Positions 25,687-38,034 of a DNA stretch of 64,000 nt are shown here, in pieces (position 1 is the first letter of the stretch; every line of letters begins with the position of its first letter). Source of the stretch: Cololabis saira (taxonomy: Eukaryota; Chordata; Actinopteri; Beloniformes; Belonidae); assembly GCF_033807715.1 (NCBI RefSeq), contig NC_084597.1, positions 8,650,053-8,714,052 of the forward strand, written 5' to 3'. A program made the translations under genes and the position numbers. Below the pieces are notes generated by a model. It was not told the origin of the DNA. It searched no databases and worked only from the letters and a program-made list of their open reading frames with translations.

Positions 25687-26374
25687 GGCCCCGTTTACAC
25701 GGGGCAAAAACGGAGGCGTTTTCATGCGTTTTGGCCGTTCGTTTACACGAAAACGGAGCTCAAAGCCCCCAAAAATTATAATTTCTGAAAACTCCGGCCA
25801 AAGTGGAGATTTTCAAAAACTCAGTTTTCACGTTTGCGTCTAAACGGAGGAAAACGGAGGAAAACAGAGATTTAGGCTACAGAACGTCACATTATGCAAC
25901 AGAAACGTCACCAGCATCATTTGTGCGACCTGTGTTTACAATTAGTTTGGCCGCCGTCAATATTTTCTTGTATTTTACCTGTTTTATATTCTAAAGTCAC
26001 ACTTAAAAGTAACTCCACTTCTCTCACTCCAAACGAAAGATCTCGTTCCGTCTTGGAAGTAAAGCCTGAATTATGGTCCCGCGTTAAATCGACGCAGAGC
26101 CTACGGCGTAGGGTACGCGGCGATGCGCGCCGTACGGTGTGCGTCGCCGCGTACCCTGCGCCGTAGGCTCTGCGTTGGTGTAACGCAGAACCATAAATCA
26201 GCCTTAACTGGAAGTTACACGTGTCATTTGTTGATGTTTTTTTCCAGGATTCTGATTGGCTGGCATGAAGCTAACAGCGTTTTCATGCGAGTCCGTGTAA
26301 ACGAGGATATTTTTGAAAACGTAGAGGGGAAAATATCCGTTTTTGTAAATACCCAGCTACGTGTAAACGTGGCC
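25687..26374 (+). mobile_element. GTTTACAC-ended element, family H copy 1
   Basis: GGCCCCGTTTACACGG left end and CGTGTAAACGTGGCC right end. It is flanked by a perfect 16-bp direct repeat CAAGACAGGCAAATGA (25671-25686 and 26375-26390). It contains the G palindrome at 26062-26206. Confidence 0.85.
26062..26206. repeat. GC-rich palindrome, family G (in H copy 1)
   Basis: About 145 bp. AGCCTACGGCGTAGGGTACG and its complement face each other around a CGCGCC loop. One tip is CCTGAATTATGGTCCCGCGT and the other ends GAACCATAAATCAGCC. Much more GC-rich than its surroundings. Confidence 0.88.
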
Positions 26375-26390
26375 CAAGACAGGCAAATGA

Positions 26391-27170
26391 GAGAGAGGGA
26401 GAAAGTAATGTATAATGTCATTTTAAAAACTGAGGGCTACACAAGCCATGACAACCAACTGCCTCTCCCTCTGACGTCTACTTAAGTTATAGTGTAAAAT
26501 TTTAAGACCCTTCAGGACTGACTTAATGGGGCGATGACATAACCCGATGACATTTTGTGGCACAAGGGCAGAGCGGCATGTGGAGCCTGGCACAGGTGGA
26601 GGGAAAAACCAATTAGGGTCAAAACGCATCAAAGAAAAAAGAAAAAACTGTTGCCATCACAAATGCTTCAAGCGTGGAAGAAATTAAAACTCCCTCTCCT
26701 GCTTCGAATCTTCGAAACACACCCTTACACAGAAGTGGGACCGTGACACCCCTCACCAAACACGCACACACTAATCTGTCGATCATTTCAGCCGATAAAG
26801 GCGGACTGGCTCCAGAGAAACTGCTCACTCTCTCTCTGTTTCTCTCTCAGCGCTGAGATTCACAATAGATAGATGGATGTACAAATAAAACCCCTCCTCA
26901 GACATACACGCCGGCCCCAGCGACATGCCAGTCAGTCTATAGCTGGTATCTCAACTTTGTATTGCCTTACGCTGGCTGCCAGCCATGCTGGACTTGGCCA
27001 GCCAGCCAGGCGTGCCACTCCACTCCTATCATAAATCACAACATAACGTGGAGCCATTTCCTACACACACAAATGCACTGCAGAGGTAGTGGCCAGACTA
27101 TGTGAATGGGTAATGCAGATCTGGACGACATAAATACCGACACACACAAACAACAGCATTGCTTTTTAAT
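26391..27170. other. no gene recognised (smad7 intron)
   Basis: Unique-looking intronic DNA with CCAGCCAG repeats near 26970-27010. No Smad7 exon seen. Confidence 0.5.
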
Positions 27171-27178
27171 GTAAAGAC

Positions 27179-28021
<843 letters not shown>

Positions 28022-28068
28022 GTAAAGACAGTCAAATAAATGTGAATTTGGGGGAACATGTAGCTCAC

Positions 28069-28122
28069 CTGGTGGTTTAAGATAGTCCATGGGATAGCGT
28101 GAATATGGAGGAGGAGGAGATT
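28069..28122 (-). CDS. smad7: Smad7 exon 2 (PY motif, Smurf-binding linker)
   Basis: A 54-bp exon reads (E)SPPPPYSRYPMDYLKPP plus one base. The acceptor is CTCCATGCAG and the donor GTGAGC. Its first two bases AA complete a glutamate with the last G of exon 1. PPPPY is the PPxY motif bound by WW domains of Smurf1/2 and related E3 ligases, and SRYPMD is specific to Smad7 rather than Smad6. A hAT element loaded with a (TTTC)n array begins 40 bp downstream of the donor (element 27179-28021). The remaining exons, encoding the MH2 domain, are not visible between here and the 500-N gap. Confidence 0.95.
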
Positions 28123-28406
28123 CTGCATGGAGAGAGAGGGAGAGAAAAACGCAATGCTTGAGAAAAAAAAATGGGAGAGATTTAAACTTTATGATAAGAG
28201 TTGTCATTCTTTGGGGGGAAAAAAAAAGATTTGTGTCTGTCAGCTCCGCCTGGAGAGGCAGGCACTGAGGCCGGCCGGCCGGCCGGGCGGCTATTGCCTT
28301 TCATTGGCAGGCAGATAAACAGGGGGCCGCCTGGCGCCAGAAGGGCCACTATCAGCGTCTAGGACAAACTGAGATACGGGCCTCTTTTGGCCCGGGACGC
28401 CAGGCA

Positions 28407-28408
<2 letters not shown>

Positions 28409-28475
<67 letters not shown>

Positions 28476-28492
28476 GGAGAGAAGGAGAGACA

Positions 28493-28531
<39 letters not shown>
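28409..28531. repeat. (CA)n then (GA)n microsatellite in smad7 intron 1
   Basis: About 31 CA units followed by GAGGGAGA and about 18 GA units. Confidence 0.96.
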
Positions 28532-28532
<1 letters not shown>

Positions 28533-29029
28533 CTGGAAACTTATCCATGGAAAGACTGAAGCCCTGGCTGAAGTCGCTCTTGCACTTTGGAAATGCCAAC
28601 TATGAAATTCTGACATACTCGCCACGCTGTTTGTTTGAAAAGCGGAGTTAAAATGAACATTTGTCACATTTAAAAACTGGAGGCGGGGGGAAATGCCTTA
28701 ACCTTATAGTCTTTAAACGGACCCCTTAGACCCAATAACATGTTTAAAAGCACACACACACAAAAAAAAAAAAATCAACATTGTCAAAGTAAATAGGCAA
28801 ATGACGAAACGAACCACTTGGCACGCAGTCGGGTTCAATGTTTGACCTCATGGAAACTAAAGACCACTGTGCCAGAGAGGTGATGTCATTTGAATTAGGT
28901 TAATTAGCCCTTGAAGACTCTGGAAACTATTTGACATAATGTCAACGTATCTGAATTTGAACTTGGTTGCTTAAAAAAGGCACAAAAAAAAGAATGAGGT
29001 CCAATCACAAGAGAATTAAACCCAATTTC

Positions 29030-29930
29030 AGTACATTTGCTGTCCTTGTGGTCATGGCCGGTGGAGCCTCTCGGTGTGGACGGCCACCCATAGGTAGTGT
29101 TTTCCTCACCTGGGGTCGTATGGGATGTTTTAAATTGTATTTTTGATTGTTATTTTATTTTGTATGTAAAGCACCATGTGTTGCATTTATATTGCATGAT
29201 TTGGTGCTATATAAATAGGGGTGGGCAAAAATATCGATATGGCAATATATCGCGATACTTTTCCAGCCGATTCAATATCGATATTAAAATTTGAATATCG
29301 ATTTATTTTTTTATTTTTTATTTTTTATCCCCGATTTTTTTCCCATTATATCACCCAGTGCTCCTACCTAAGTGACAGTCCTGGGCATTGCCACTCTCTA
29401 CCAACCCTGGGAGGGCCCTGCACTGAGCTCCGGTTTTATTTCACGTTTTATTTCATTTTATAATTTATTTTTTATATAACACAATTGCCTGTCCTTAAAA
29501 AATGAAAAATAATGGACAGAGGTTTATTTATTTATGGATTTATATCTATACTGACTGATCACTGTGCCTGTCCTTGGTTTTAGTACCCATCTTTCTTGTG
29601 TTTATTATCATTTGCCACATAATTAAAGCAACCTCATACTAAATTTAATGTTAATTTCATATGATGTAAATAATATGAAAAACATATACAAATAAGTTGT
29701 AACTTTAGCTTGTATAGTTATAATAAAACATATATACAACTTGGATTTTAAGATGTGTAATGCATTTTAAAATTTTTCGGTGAACTATGTAGAATATAAT
29801 AATCGGGATATCGCAATGTGTATCGTATCGTGGCTCAAGTATCGTGATGCGTATCGTATCGTGAGGTCCTTCCCAATACCCACCCCTATATATAAATAAA
29901 TAAAGTTTGAAGTTTGAAGTTTGAAGTTTA
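29030..29930 (+). mobile_element. LINE-like 3' end, interrupted by a hAT
   Basis: GTAAAGCACCATGTGTTGCA and GGTGCTATATAAATA resemble the common 3' tails of fish LINEs. The tail resumes after the hAT insertion as AATAAAGTTTGAAG with (GTTTGAA)n to about 29930. Confidence 0.65.
29216..29888. mobile_element. hAT-like element with TAGGGGTGGGCAAAAATATC ends
   Basis: TAGGGGTGGGCAAAA left end, AATACCCACCCCTA right end, 8-bp duplication TATATAAA (29208-29215, 29889-29896). Inserted in the 3' tail of a LINE-like sequence. It ends 89 bp from smad7 exon 1, inside smad7 intron 1. Confidence 0.93.
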
Positions 29931-29977
29931 GAAAGACAGAAAGGAGACGAGGGTATACCAAAAATAGTGCAGCTCAC

Positions 29978-30443
29978 CGAGTTCACAAAGCCTGCTCATG
30001 TGGTGCGGGTTGCAGCAAACGAGCTCTGGGTTGATTTTCCCGTAGGATTCACAGCAAGACAGCCTCTTCAGCTCCGAGGAATGCCTGAGGTCCGGCCACC
30101 TGAACACTTTGTAAAGCAGCATGGGGAGAGAGTAAGACTGTTGACCCACTTTGGCGTCCACTTTGCTGGGCAGGAGCAAGCAGGGACTCCGGGCTCCCCC
30201 CTTGGACTCCACAGCCTGCAAAAGCACCTCTAATTGTTTTTCTTTGATCTTCTTCAGTATGGAGTGGGTCAACGCCTTCAATTCAGCCTCCGACCCGGCG
30301 TTGGGCTTGCCCACCTTTGTCGCTTTGCCCATGCAGCAGCCCCCGGGGCCATGTGTCCCTCTATCCGCCTCCCCGTCGCCCTCCGCGGGCGCACGGCTCC
30401 TCCAGAGTCGCCGGACGAGCCCCGATCGTTTGGTCCTGAACAT
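29978..30443 (-). CDS. smad7: Smad7 exon 1 (MH1-like N-terminal domain)
   Basis: Inhibitory Smad that blocks TGF-beta and BMP signalling by competing at activated type I receptors and recruiting Smurf ubiquitin ligases. The minus strand starts MFRTKRSGLVRRLWRSRAPA, the Smad7 N-terminus (Smad6 begins MFRSK and diverges at once). It continues with a short acidic/glycine linker, a helix around EAELKALTHSILKKIKEKQL, and the conserved KVFRWPDLRHSSELKRLSCC, then ESYGKINPELVCCNPHH and SRLCEL. The exon gives 155 codons plus one base (G) before GTGAGC. The start was set at 30441-30443 by homology; an in-frame ATG lies 30 codons upstream (30533), but those residues do not look like Smad7. The linker is shorter than in mammals, as expected for fish. 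It is spliced in frame to the exon at 28069-28122. Confidence 0.96.
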
Positions 30444-31650
30444 GCGGGACGAAAAGAGGGTTTCCCGGCTAAAAAACGAGCATGGTGTCCGCAAATCATG
30501 AAGATACCGGGATCCGAGTCCAGGCGATGACAAGCAGCCTGAAAAAACACGGTGGAAAAACCGGGCGCTGGAAAAGCAGAGGAAATCTGTGGCATGCGCC
30601 AGTCTCCACTGCTTTCTCCTGCAGACAGGATCTCCGAAAAGCAGCCAGGGTTCACGGGACAGTCAGCTTTTCCTCCGGGGATAAACCACCATCACCATCA
30701 GACGCTGTGGACTCTATAATAATGCACGTATAGCAGCGCACGCACGTCTACAACCATGCATGCAACCTCCTGGATGTGTTACAAATTCCAATTTCAAACT
30801 GATCCACACCAGGGGGTTTTCAGCAAATAAAAACTGCCAAAGAATAATATTTCTGTGGTTTTATTTTGCAGAAAAGGGGGTGTAATTAACCCCTATTGCA
30901 AATTATCCAACGAAAAGCAAAGCTCGGCGCGTGTGTCTCCAAGAGCATTAATCCACAAAATCCTTGATCCGACTGCGCAGAGAGGACTTCTTCTTGGCCA
31001 GACTCGCCCAGGAGCTTTTCTTTTCTCTTTTTTATCCCTTATCGTCTGATCGTCTGCAGGAAGGGATTGCGCTCTGGTCTGCTGCCTGGAGTCGAGTCTC
31101 GTCCGTGGAGCCGCTGAGCAAATCCAGGTCTGAATCTCTCACCGGAGTGGAGCTGCGTCAGTATAAGCCACACAGATCAGCAGAGAGGGAGGGAGGGAGG
31201 GAGAGAAAGAGAGAGGGAGAGAGAAACAGAGAGACCCTCGCTTTGCTTTGCGTCCACGCACCGACCGAGCCGGCTGCTTTTTTCAGCAGTCGATTCCCTT
31301 CAAATGACAATAATCCAGAGCTTTTACGCACGGAGTTTCCGTGGACGAGGGTGGCAGAGAACCGCTTGCGCGCCGGGGGTAAAGGGCTGTGCGCCTGTAA
31401 GGCTGTAAATGAGTCGGATGGTTTGGGTGCCCTTGCTCCGTCTCCGGTCTCCAGTGCGCATTGACGCGCCTGGTCACGTGTGTGTCTAGACACCCTGTCG
31501 CTTAAAAGAAATGTGATTGTGTTGCGCAAACAACAGATCAAGTAGGACCCACTGTGCGTGCGCACACTAAGCACAGACAAGTAGACAAATCTTTTTTTGT
31601 ATTAAAAAATAAAAAATAAAACTATAATATACTATAATAAGTAAGAGTAT
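30444..31650 (-). promoter_or_regulatory. smad7: smad7 5' UTR and proximal promoter region (inferred)
   Basis: This stretch upstream of the smad7 start codon is richer in C, G and CpG than the surrounding A/T-rich DNA, at least up to about 31500, and I saw no transposable element in it. It contains the E-box and Smad palindrome near 31480 and a (GA)-rich tract at 31184-31232. On the minus strand there is TGACGC near 31152. The 5' UTR boundary is an inference; no TATA box at a convincing position was identified. Confidence 0.6.
31475..31491. promoter_or_regulatory. smad7: E-box plus palindromic Smad-binding element, putative smad7 promoter
   Basis: CACGTG (31475-31480) lies four bases from GTCTAGAC (31484-31491). 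The 8-bp palindrome is the high-affinity Smad3/4 site known from mammalian Smad7 promoters, where it gives negative-feedback induction by TGF-beta; E-box factors cooperate there. Here it sits about 1.04 kb upstream of the smad7 ATG on the minus strand, in a locally CpG-rich stretch. The transcription start itself is not fixed by the sequence. Confidence 0.75.
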
Positions 31651-32292
31651 TAGGGCCAAACAAAAAAAGGAAATTACGAGAATAAAGTCATAATGTAATG
31701 AGAATAAAGTCGTAAAATTACGAGAATAAAGTCATAATATTACGAGAATAAAGTCGTAAAATTACGAGAATAAAGTCATAATATTACGAGAATAAAGTCC
31801 TAATATATTATAAATATATAAATATAACTTCACAAGATGCTCAATATTCCTCATTTCAACACAGGGAGAAGAAGCTCTTCCTGTTAGAGTTCTCATAAAT
31901 TATATTCTCATAATATTACGACTTTATTCTCATAATATTACGACTTTATTCTCGTAATGTTACGACTTTATTCTCGTAATTTTACGACTTTATTCTCGTA
32001 ATTTTACGACTTTATTCTCGTAATATTACGACTTTATTCTCGTAATATTACGACTTTATTCTCGCAACATTACGACTTTATTCTCGCAACATTACGACTT
32101 TATTCTCGTAATGTTACGACTTTATTCTCGTAATATTACGACTTTATTCTCATAATATTACGAGTTTATTCTATTACGACTTTATTCTCGCAACATTACG
32201 ACTTTATTCTCGTAATTTTACGACTTTATTCTCATTATATTATGACTTTATTCTCGTAATTTCCCATTTTTTTTGTCTTAGTTTGGCCCTTA
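31651..32292. mobile_element. hairpin element made of TTACGAGAATAAAGTCGTAA repeats
   Basis: TAGGGCCAAAC and GTTTGGCCCTTA ends. The left side has several GAATAAAGTC(G/A)TAA units and the right side about 17 units of the complement (GACTTTATTCTCGTAA). A short unrelated core spans 31802-31905. Target duplication probably TA. It starts about 160 bp upstream of the smad7 Smad-binding palindrome. Confidence 0.82.
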
Positions 32293-33210
32293 TACTCCGT
32301 CGTAAGTCTCCCAGTAACTATAATAAAAAAAAAGATATCGAAAAGGTTGACAAAGTTTAGAGAAAATCAGGGAAGATGACACATTAAGGCTGAAATAAAA
32401 AGTAAATTAATCGATTTGGAGAAAAGCGTCTGCTAAATGACAGTAATTAATAGTTAACAACTATTAAGTAGTAGTAAATGTAAATAATTAGGCTAATTCA
32501 CAGAATCATCAGATATAAAATAATTGGTGCACAGCCTAATAATAATAATAATAATAATAACAATAATAATTGTTTTAAGCCATTTATAATTGACCATTTA
32601 TAAATGTTTTTTTTTTTAATTCAAAGCAGGCATGTGTGTCGATAATGTGTGAACGTTAAGGTGAGTCCAGTTTTCAGTTTCCCCTTCCAACAAATCCTTC
32701 CATCTATTGTCATGGTGACCGCACAGGACAGTTTTACTTCACCATAGGGGAAGTTTTCCCTCCATCAGGACTGTCAGGCTGCACCTCCACCAAAGGACAG
32801 CTGCTGACTTTGTAGTTGATGGTAGTTTGGGTATTTTATGTGAAATTGGTTCATCCCCTTGTGATTAGAATTGGGATCTAACTTTAAAAGTAGCAGAAAA
32901 AGTGCCTGTCAGGCAACTCTCGGAAATATAATGCCCATGTACATGACTGAGACGCAAATGGGAGCCTGCTGCTGCCCCCCTCTGGACGTTTGGCCTTCAG
33001 GGGGGGCAGACACGACTCCTTTGAGTTTTCTCTGTCTTGTCATCACAGCCATCCCATCCATATTTATTTATCCGGCAGAACAGTCCATTAGCCAATGATC
33101 AATGGGTCCCGTCTTTCCTTACAGCAGATTTGTACATGGGTCTTTCACGGCTCTATTATTCACAATCCATATTTATTTTGACAGTCAAAGGTTTGAGCTG
33201 AGCAAATATG
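32293..33210. other. no gene recognised, upstream of smad7
   Basis: A/T-rich with a short (AAT)n tract at 32540-32570. The segment 32690-32830 is unique-looking. Confidence 0.5.
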
Positions 33211-33880
33211 GTTTATATTTACAGTTTTAAAGACAGAATACAAACGTAAAAGGGTGGAAGTTTATTATATCCATAACGTAAGCTATATAAGATATGACAC
33301 AAAAACTATTACATTAAAAAATTATACAAAAAGATTATTCAAATTATATTTCTTTGTATAATTTGTATTTTTTTGTATAATTGTCTTGTAAAATTGTAAA
33401 TAGGTTATTTTTATTTTTATTTTTATCTTTATTTTATTTTTTATTTTTATACAGAACTGTCCCTTTTCCTTTCTTTTCTTTCTCTACCTCAAACTGCTGC
33501 ACCTTAAATGTTTATTCTGTTTATTCTGTATCAAATGTGGTTTATATTTACAGTTTTAAAGACAGAATACAAACGTAAAAGGGTGGAAGTTTAGTATATC
33601 CATAACGTAAACTGTATAAGATATGACACAAAAAAATTAAATTAAAAAATTATACAAAAAATACAAAAAGATTATACAAATTATATTTCTTTGTATAATT
33701 TGTATAATATTTTTGTATTTTTTTTTGTATAATTGTCTTGTAAAAATGTAAATAGGTTATTTTTATTTTTATCTTTATTTTATTTTTTATTTTTATACAA
33801 AACTGTCCCTTTTCCTTTCTTTTCTTTCTCTACCTCAAACTGCTGCACCTTAAATGTTTATTCTGTTTATTCTGTATCAT
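33211..33880 (+). repeat. 329-bp tandem duplication
   Basis: GTTTATATTTACAGTTTTAA begins at 33211 and again at 33540. The copies stay alike through AAACTGCTGCACCTTAAATG to TCTGTATCA with small indels. The second copy runs into a LINE-like end, CAATAAAGCTGATTCCGATT with (TTCTGA)n near 34013. Confidence 0.9.
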
Positions 33881-34537
33881 AGAAATTCCACATTTGTTTT
33901 ATTGTTTATTTTACTACCAAAGAGCAAAATTACCAGTCAAATTCAAATTCCTTGTTGGACAATGTTCGAACCTGGCCAATAAAGCTGATTCCGATTCTGA
34001 TTCTGATTCTGACACATTGAGAAAAAATAAATAAATGAAGCTGTCAACATCTGGCGCGTCACCACTTCATAAAAACCTCTGCTTGGGTCTCCCAGTTTCA
34101 CTGTGGGCAACATGGGTGAAATTCATGAATGCCCACGTAGCCTAAAAAAACCCATGTCTCCCTCCCATCCATGCGTGCGTCTCCCCGGCAGTTCCCTCGA
34201 CAGACGTCCCGAGGAGGGGGTGCAGTCAGCAGTATGTTAATATGACCGAGTCGCTGCAGGGCATGGGGGTAGGCGGCAGATAATGATTGCAGAGATGTGT
34301 GGGCTTGGGGAGAAAAAGAGGTGTGTGTGTGCGGCGGCGGGGAAAGGGGAGGGAGGGGGAGGGTTGTCAACAGTACTGGAGTTGAGGGGGGATGAGGGGG
34401 GATGAAGGGGGATGGCATCCCCCCTGAAATAAAAACGGTCCAAATCATCCCTCCTGTAAAACTGCCATCCCCCCTTTCCATCCCTTATGTCATTTCATCA
34501 ATGAATGTGGTTTTACTGCTATTTCAACATATTTCAA

Positions 34538-34857
34538 CATCACCAGAAAAATAAGACCAGAAAAATAACTTATTTGACAATTTTCACCTGTTTCAAGTAG
34601 ATTTTCACTTGAAATAAGTAGGAAAATCTGCCAGTGGGACAAGATTTATCTTCTCATTACAAGCAAAAAAATCTTGTTCCACTGGCAGATTTTTCTCCTT
34701 ATTTCAAGTGAAAATCTACTTGAAACAGGTGAAAATTGTTGTTTTTTCCAGTGATGAGTCTTGTTTTAAGTGTAATGAGATTTTTTTTAACCAAAATTAG
34801 AAATTTTAACTAGAAATAAGACAAATATTTTTGTTAAGATTTAGAGTTTTTGCAGTG
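34538..34857. mobile_element. foldback MITE-like repeat
   Basis: CAATTTTCACCTGTTTCAAG with the following CACTTGAAATAAG and AAAATCTGCCAGTG (34578-34650) is inverted at 34668-34737. The right edge ends AGAGTTTTTGCAGTG, a common fish MITE tip. Confidence 0.75.
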
Positions 34858-35599
34858 ATCCATTTTACTTATCCTGTGAAGGACAGAGTCATATTGATAA
34901 GTTCAGAAAACAGTTTTTTATTGTTGTGTTTTGATGTATTTGATGTAAGCCCAGTGGATATTTAAAGCTTACAGAAGGCTGCATTTAACTGCTGCTATGT
35001 CATTCCTGCAGTATTTCTGCAGGTGTTTTGGTCACTGCTATTATTTGTATTATATTATATTATTTGTAATCAGCACAAATTATCTGTCCCCATATGATAA
35101 AATCCCCCATCCCCCCTGATTCTTTTTTACAACTCGAGTACTGGTTGTCAATAGTTCATCCCCGCATTGTCCCCCGGATCCCCCACTGGCGCTGCTGGAG
35201 CAGGAGCGCGACGCAGCAGCTCCCAAACGGTGCAGAGGGGCTGTGCCTTTTCCTTTTTTTTTTTTTTTTAACGGAGTCTGGAAGCAATCAGTCAGGGGAA
35301 AAGCTCTGTCAAAGGCATTGTGGAAGTGGCTGCAGCAGTTGCGCACTTAAACCCCCCACCACCACCACCACACACCCTCCATCCCGCCCTCTCCATACAT
35401 CTCCCTGCCCTTCCCTTTCTTTGCGTCCATGAGACTATTTCTCCAGACTACAGGAAGTAGACAGTTTTATCTGACCGTTTCCCATCTCAGTCTGGCTCGA
35501 GAGTCTGTCTGCAGACTGGCCTTGCATAAAGGGGCAGGGCTGGTTTTAATAAACACAGCGCGTCACCACGTTTGGGCTTGGGTGCTTTTTTTATTTTGG
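34858..35599. other. no gene recognised, upstream of smad7
   Basis: Mixed unique sequence with a GC-rich part (35160-35440) containing (ACC)n. Could hold regulatory DNA, but nothing specific is visible. Confidence 0.4.
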
Positions 35600-35985
35600 T
35601 CAAACCACTTGTGATGTGTTCATGGTCATCTAGACTATATATCACAAAACAGTAATTATTAAAAAATCATATATATGGGCTGATTTAAAAATCATATATA
35701 TGGGCTGATTTAATGTGGTTTAATGAATTCAACACCCATTTAACTTGTGATACATACCACTGATTTTGGTCATATTACTTGTGATGTGTTCATGGTCATC
35801 TAGACTATATATCACAACGAGTAATTATTATAAAATCATATTATGGGCTGATTTAATGAGGTTTAATGAATTCAACACCCATAAAACTTGTGATACATAA
35901 CACCGATTGTTTTATGGGTGTTGAATTCATTAAACCTAAACCAAAATCAGGGGTATGTATCACAAGTTTTATGGGTGTTGAATGT
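35600..35985. repeat. 168-bp tandem repeat followed by an inverted piece
   Basis: ACTTGTGATGTGTTCATGGT recurs at about 35609 and 35777. GGGCTGATTTAATG, AATTCAACACCCAT and CTTGTGATACATA blocks follow in each. At 35908-35975 the last part is present in inverse order (ATGGGTGTTGAATTCATTAA). AATCATATATATGGGCTGATTTA is also doubled at 35664-35712. Confidence 0.85.
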
Positions 35986-37409
35986 CGAATATCCAATATC
36001 AAACCAATTCAACCGCGGTTTTTTTTCTTGTTTCAAACCAAATAGGCTACTACTCAACACGATACTGAAAGCGTCCCAAATATTCACAAAGAATTTATAA
36101 GTGACTCCTAATGAGATGAAGTATCATGCAGAGATGGTTTGATTTCACTTATGAAAAGGAATAGTCTTCCCCAAATGTATACATTTTTAATCAAAACCAA
36201 AATAAAGTGGAAAAAAAAAACAACTCTCCACAAAAAATCTGTGCTTAAAAGTGATCTTTAAAAGACCTTAGTGCAAAGAAAAGGTTATTATCACGACAAG
36301 GCTTTCTAACAAAGTAATACAACAATACTGCATATAGAGCTTCTATTCAAAAGTCTGACTTTTTCATTTTCACACGTGCTTATCCCAGTTTAGAGGGGCA
36401 CAATCATTGAAATGAATCGATGATCTGAGATTTCTACTTTGAGCTTGTCTCCTTTTTTAATGTTTAGGACAATGATGCTGCAAATCAATGAGCACAACTG
36501 CTTTAATGGGTATTTTAGATGGTTTTTATATTATGTGATAGGATATTTTGAGTGAAATCTCAAGTTATATACAACATATATCGTTATCGTTATCCTATGC
36601 ACACATGCAAATTGCAGTTAAAGTGTCTTGAAACTGGACATATGCACAAAACTAGGAATAGATTACTAACCATGTGGTCGTAAAGCATGCCGTGATTTCA
36701 AGATTAGCCTTTGGGGTTGGGCCAGCCTATGAGATTATTTGTTTTATTTATTTTTCACAGATTTTCTAACTGCATGGCTTTACATCAGAGTAAATCTTAA
36801 GTTTGAGTGCAGGTTACAATGTTTAATTTTCTTCATTTTTAGAGATGGTATGCAAAACTGCACAACAGAAAAAGGACGATTAATATTCTAGATAGGCCTT
36901 TACTAAAACTTATTGACACAGTGACTGCACCCAGACAAGGGGGGCATGCATATGCAATTAAAGAGGTGCTCAAAACAGGGTGAAGATGGCACACAGGGAG
37001 CAGGGTTATTGCTAAGATAAGAATGATAAGAATAAGACAACCTTAATTAAAAAGATAAAGGAGACTATTTTTTCCTAGCACTTCCACATCTGTTAGCTTG
37101 TCGGGAAAGTGCAAAAACGCCTACACTGGTAAATGTCAGTGCATAATTTAGACAAATGATAATCCTGGAGTGAAATACAAGCTGAATGTGTATCATCTTA
37201 TTGTCATCTATAAGACTTATTATGTCAACATCTCCAGCAGGGCTTCCATCTTCATGACAGAGAAAGAGCGTTCTGACATTCTCAAGTGTTCTGTGTGTCC
37301 AGTTCCTGCATGTTTCTTACAAAAACAAGCCATTTTACGAATGAGACATGCAACCAGAAAAATAAAGCTTCACCAGTCTGTTCAACTGATGACTTTCAGT
37401 CATCTATAA
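35986..37409. other. no feature recognised
   Basis: Unique A/T-rich intergenic DNA between dym and smad7. Confidence 0.5.
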
Positions 37410-38034
37410 CAGGGGTCGGCAACCCAAAATGTTGAAAGAGCCATATTGAACCAAAAACACAAAAAACAAATATGTCTGGAGCCGCAAAAAATGAAAAGTC
37501 TTGTATAAGCCTTAGAATGAAGACAACACATGCTGCATGTTTTTATATTAGTTATAACTGGGGGGAGATTTTTTTTTTTATTATGCACTTCGAGAAAAAA
37601 GTCAAAATGTCGAGAAAAAAGTTGAAATGTCGAGAAAAAAGTTGAAATGTCGAGAAAAAAAGTTGAAATGTCAAGAAAAAAGTCGAAATTTGGAGAAAAA
37701 AGTCAAAAATTTGCAAGATTAATGTTGAAGTACAATCTCGAGAAAAAAGTCGAAATGTCGAGAAAAAAGTTGAAATGTCAAGAAAAAAGTCGAAATGTCG
37801 AGAAAAAAGTCGAAATGTCGAGAAAAAAGTCAAAATTTTGAGAAAAAAGTCGAAATGTTGCGATTAAAAAGGAAAGGAAAAAGGAAGAAAAAAAAGAAAG
37901 AAAGGAAAAAAGAAGAAAAGAAGAAAAAAAAAGGAAAAAAAAAAGGTCAAACATTTTTGAAAAAGCTCCAGGAGCCACTAGGGCGGCGCTAAAGAGCCGG
38001 ATGCGGCTTTAGAGCCACGGGTTGCTGATCACAG
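37410..38034. mobile_element. hAT-like element, family I copy 1, with internal minisatellite
   Basis: CAGGGGTCGGCAACCC left end; degenerate right end GGGTTGCTGATCACAG. Flanks ATCTATAA/ATCTAGAC are only partly alike. The interior 37588-37860 is a tandem array of about 17-20 bp units around GTCGAAATGTCGAGAAAAAA. Confidence 0.82.

Noticed and set aside
29928..29977. Extension of the Smad7 exon 1 frame past CEL (GELHYFWYTLVSFLSF)
   Set aside because: This is intron read-through; the GTGAGC donor and the in-frame join to exon 2 fix the exon end at 29978.
30444..30533. In-frame upstream ATG adding 30 residues to Smad7
   Set aside because: The added residues do not resemble Smad7 N-termini, and MFRTKRSGLVRR is the conserved start.
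31651..32292. CRISPR-like array of regularly spaced repeats
   Set aside because: Units abut without unique spacers, are inverted between halves, and lie in a vertebrate genome; it is a minisatellite-bearing MITE.
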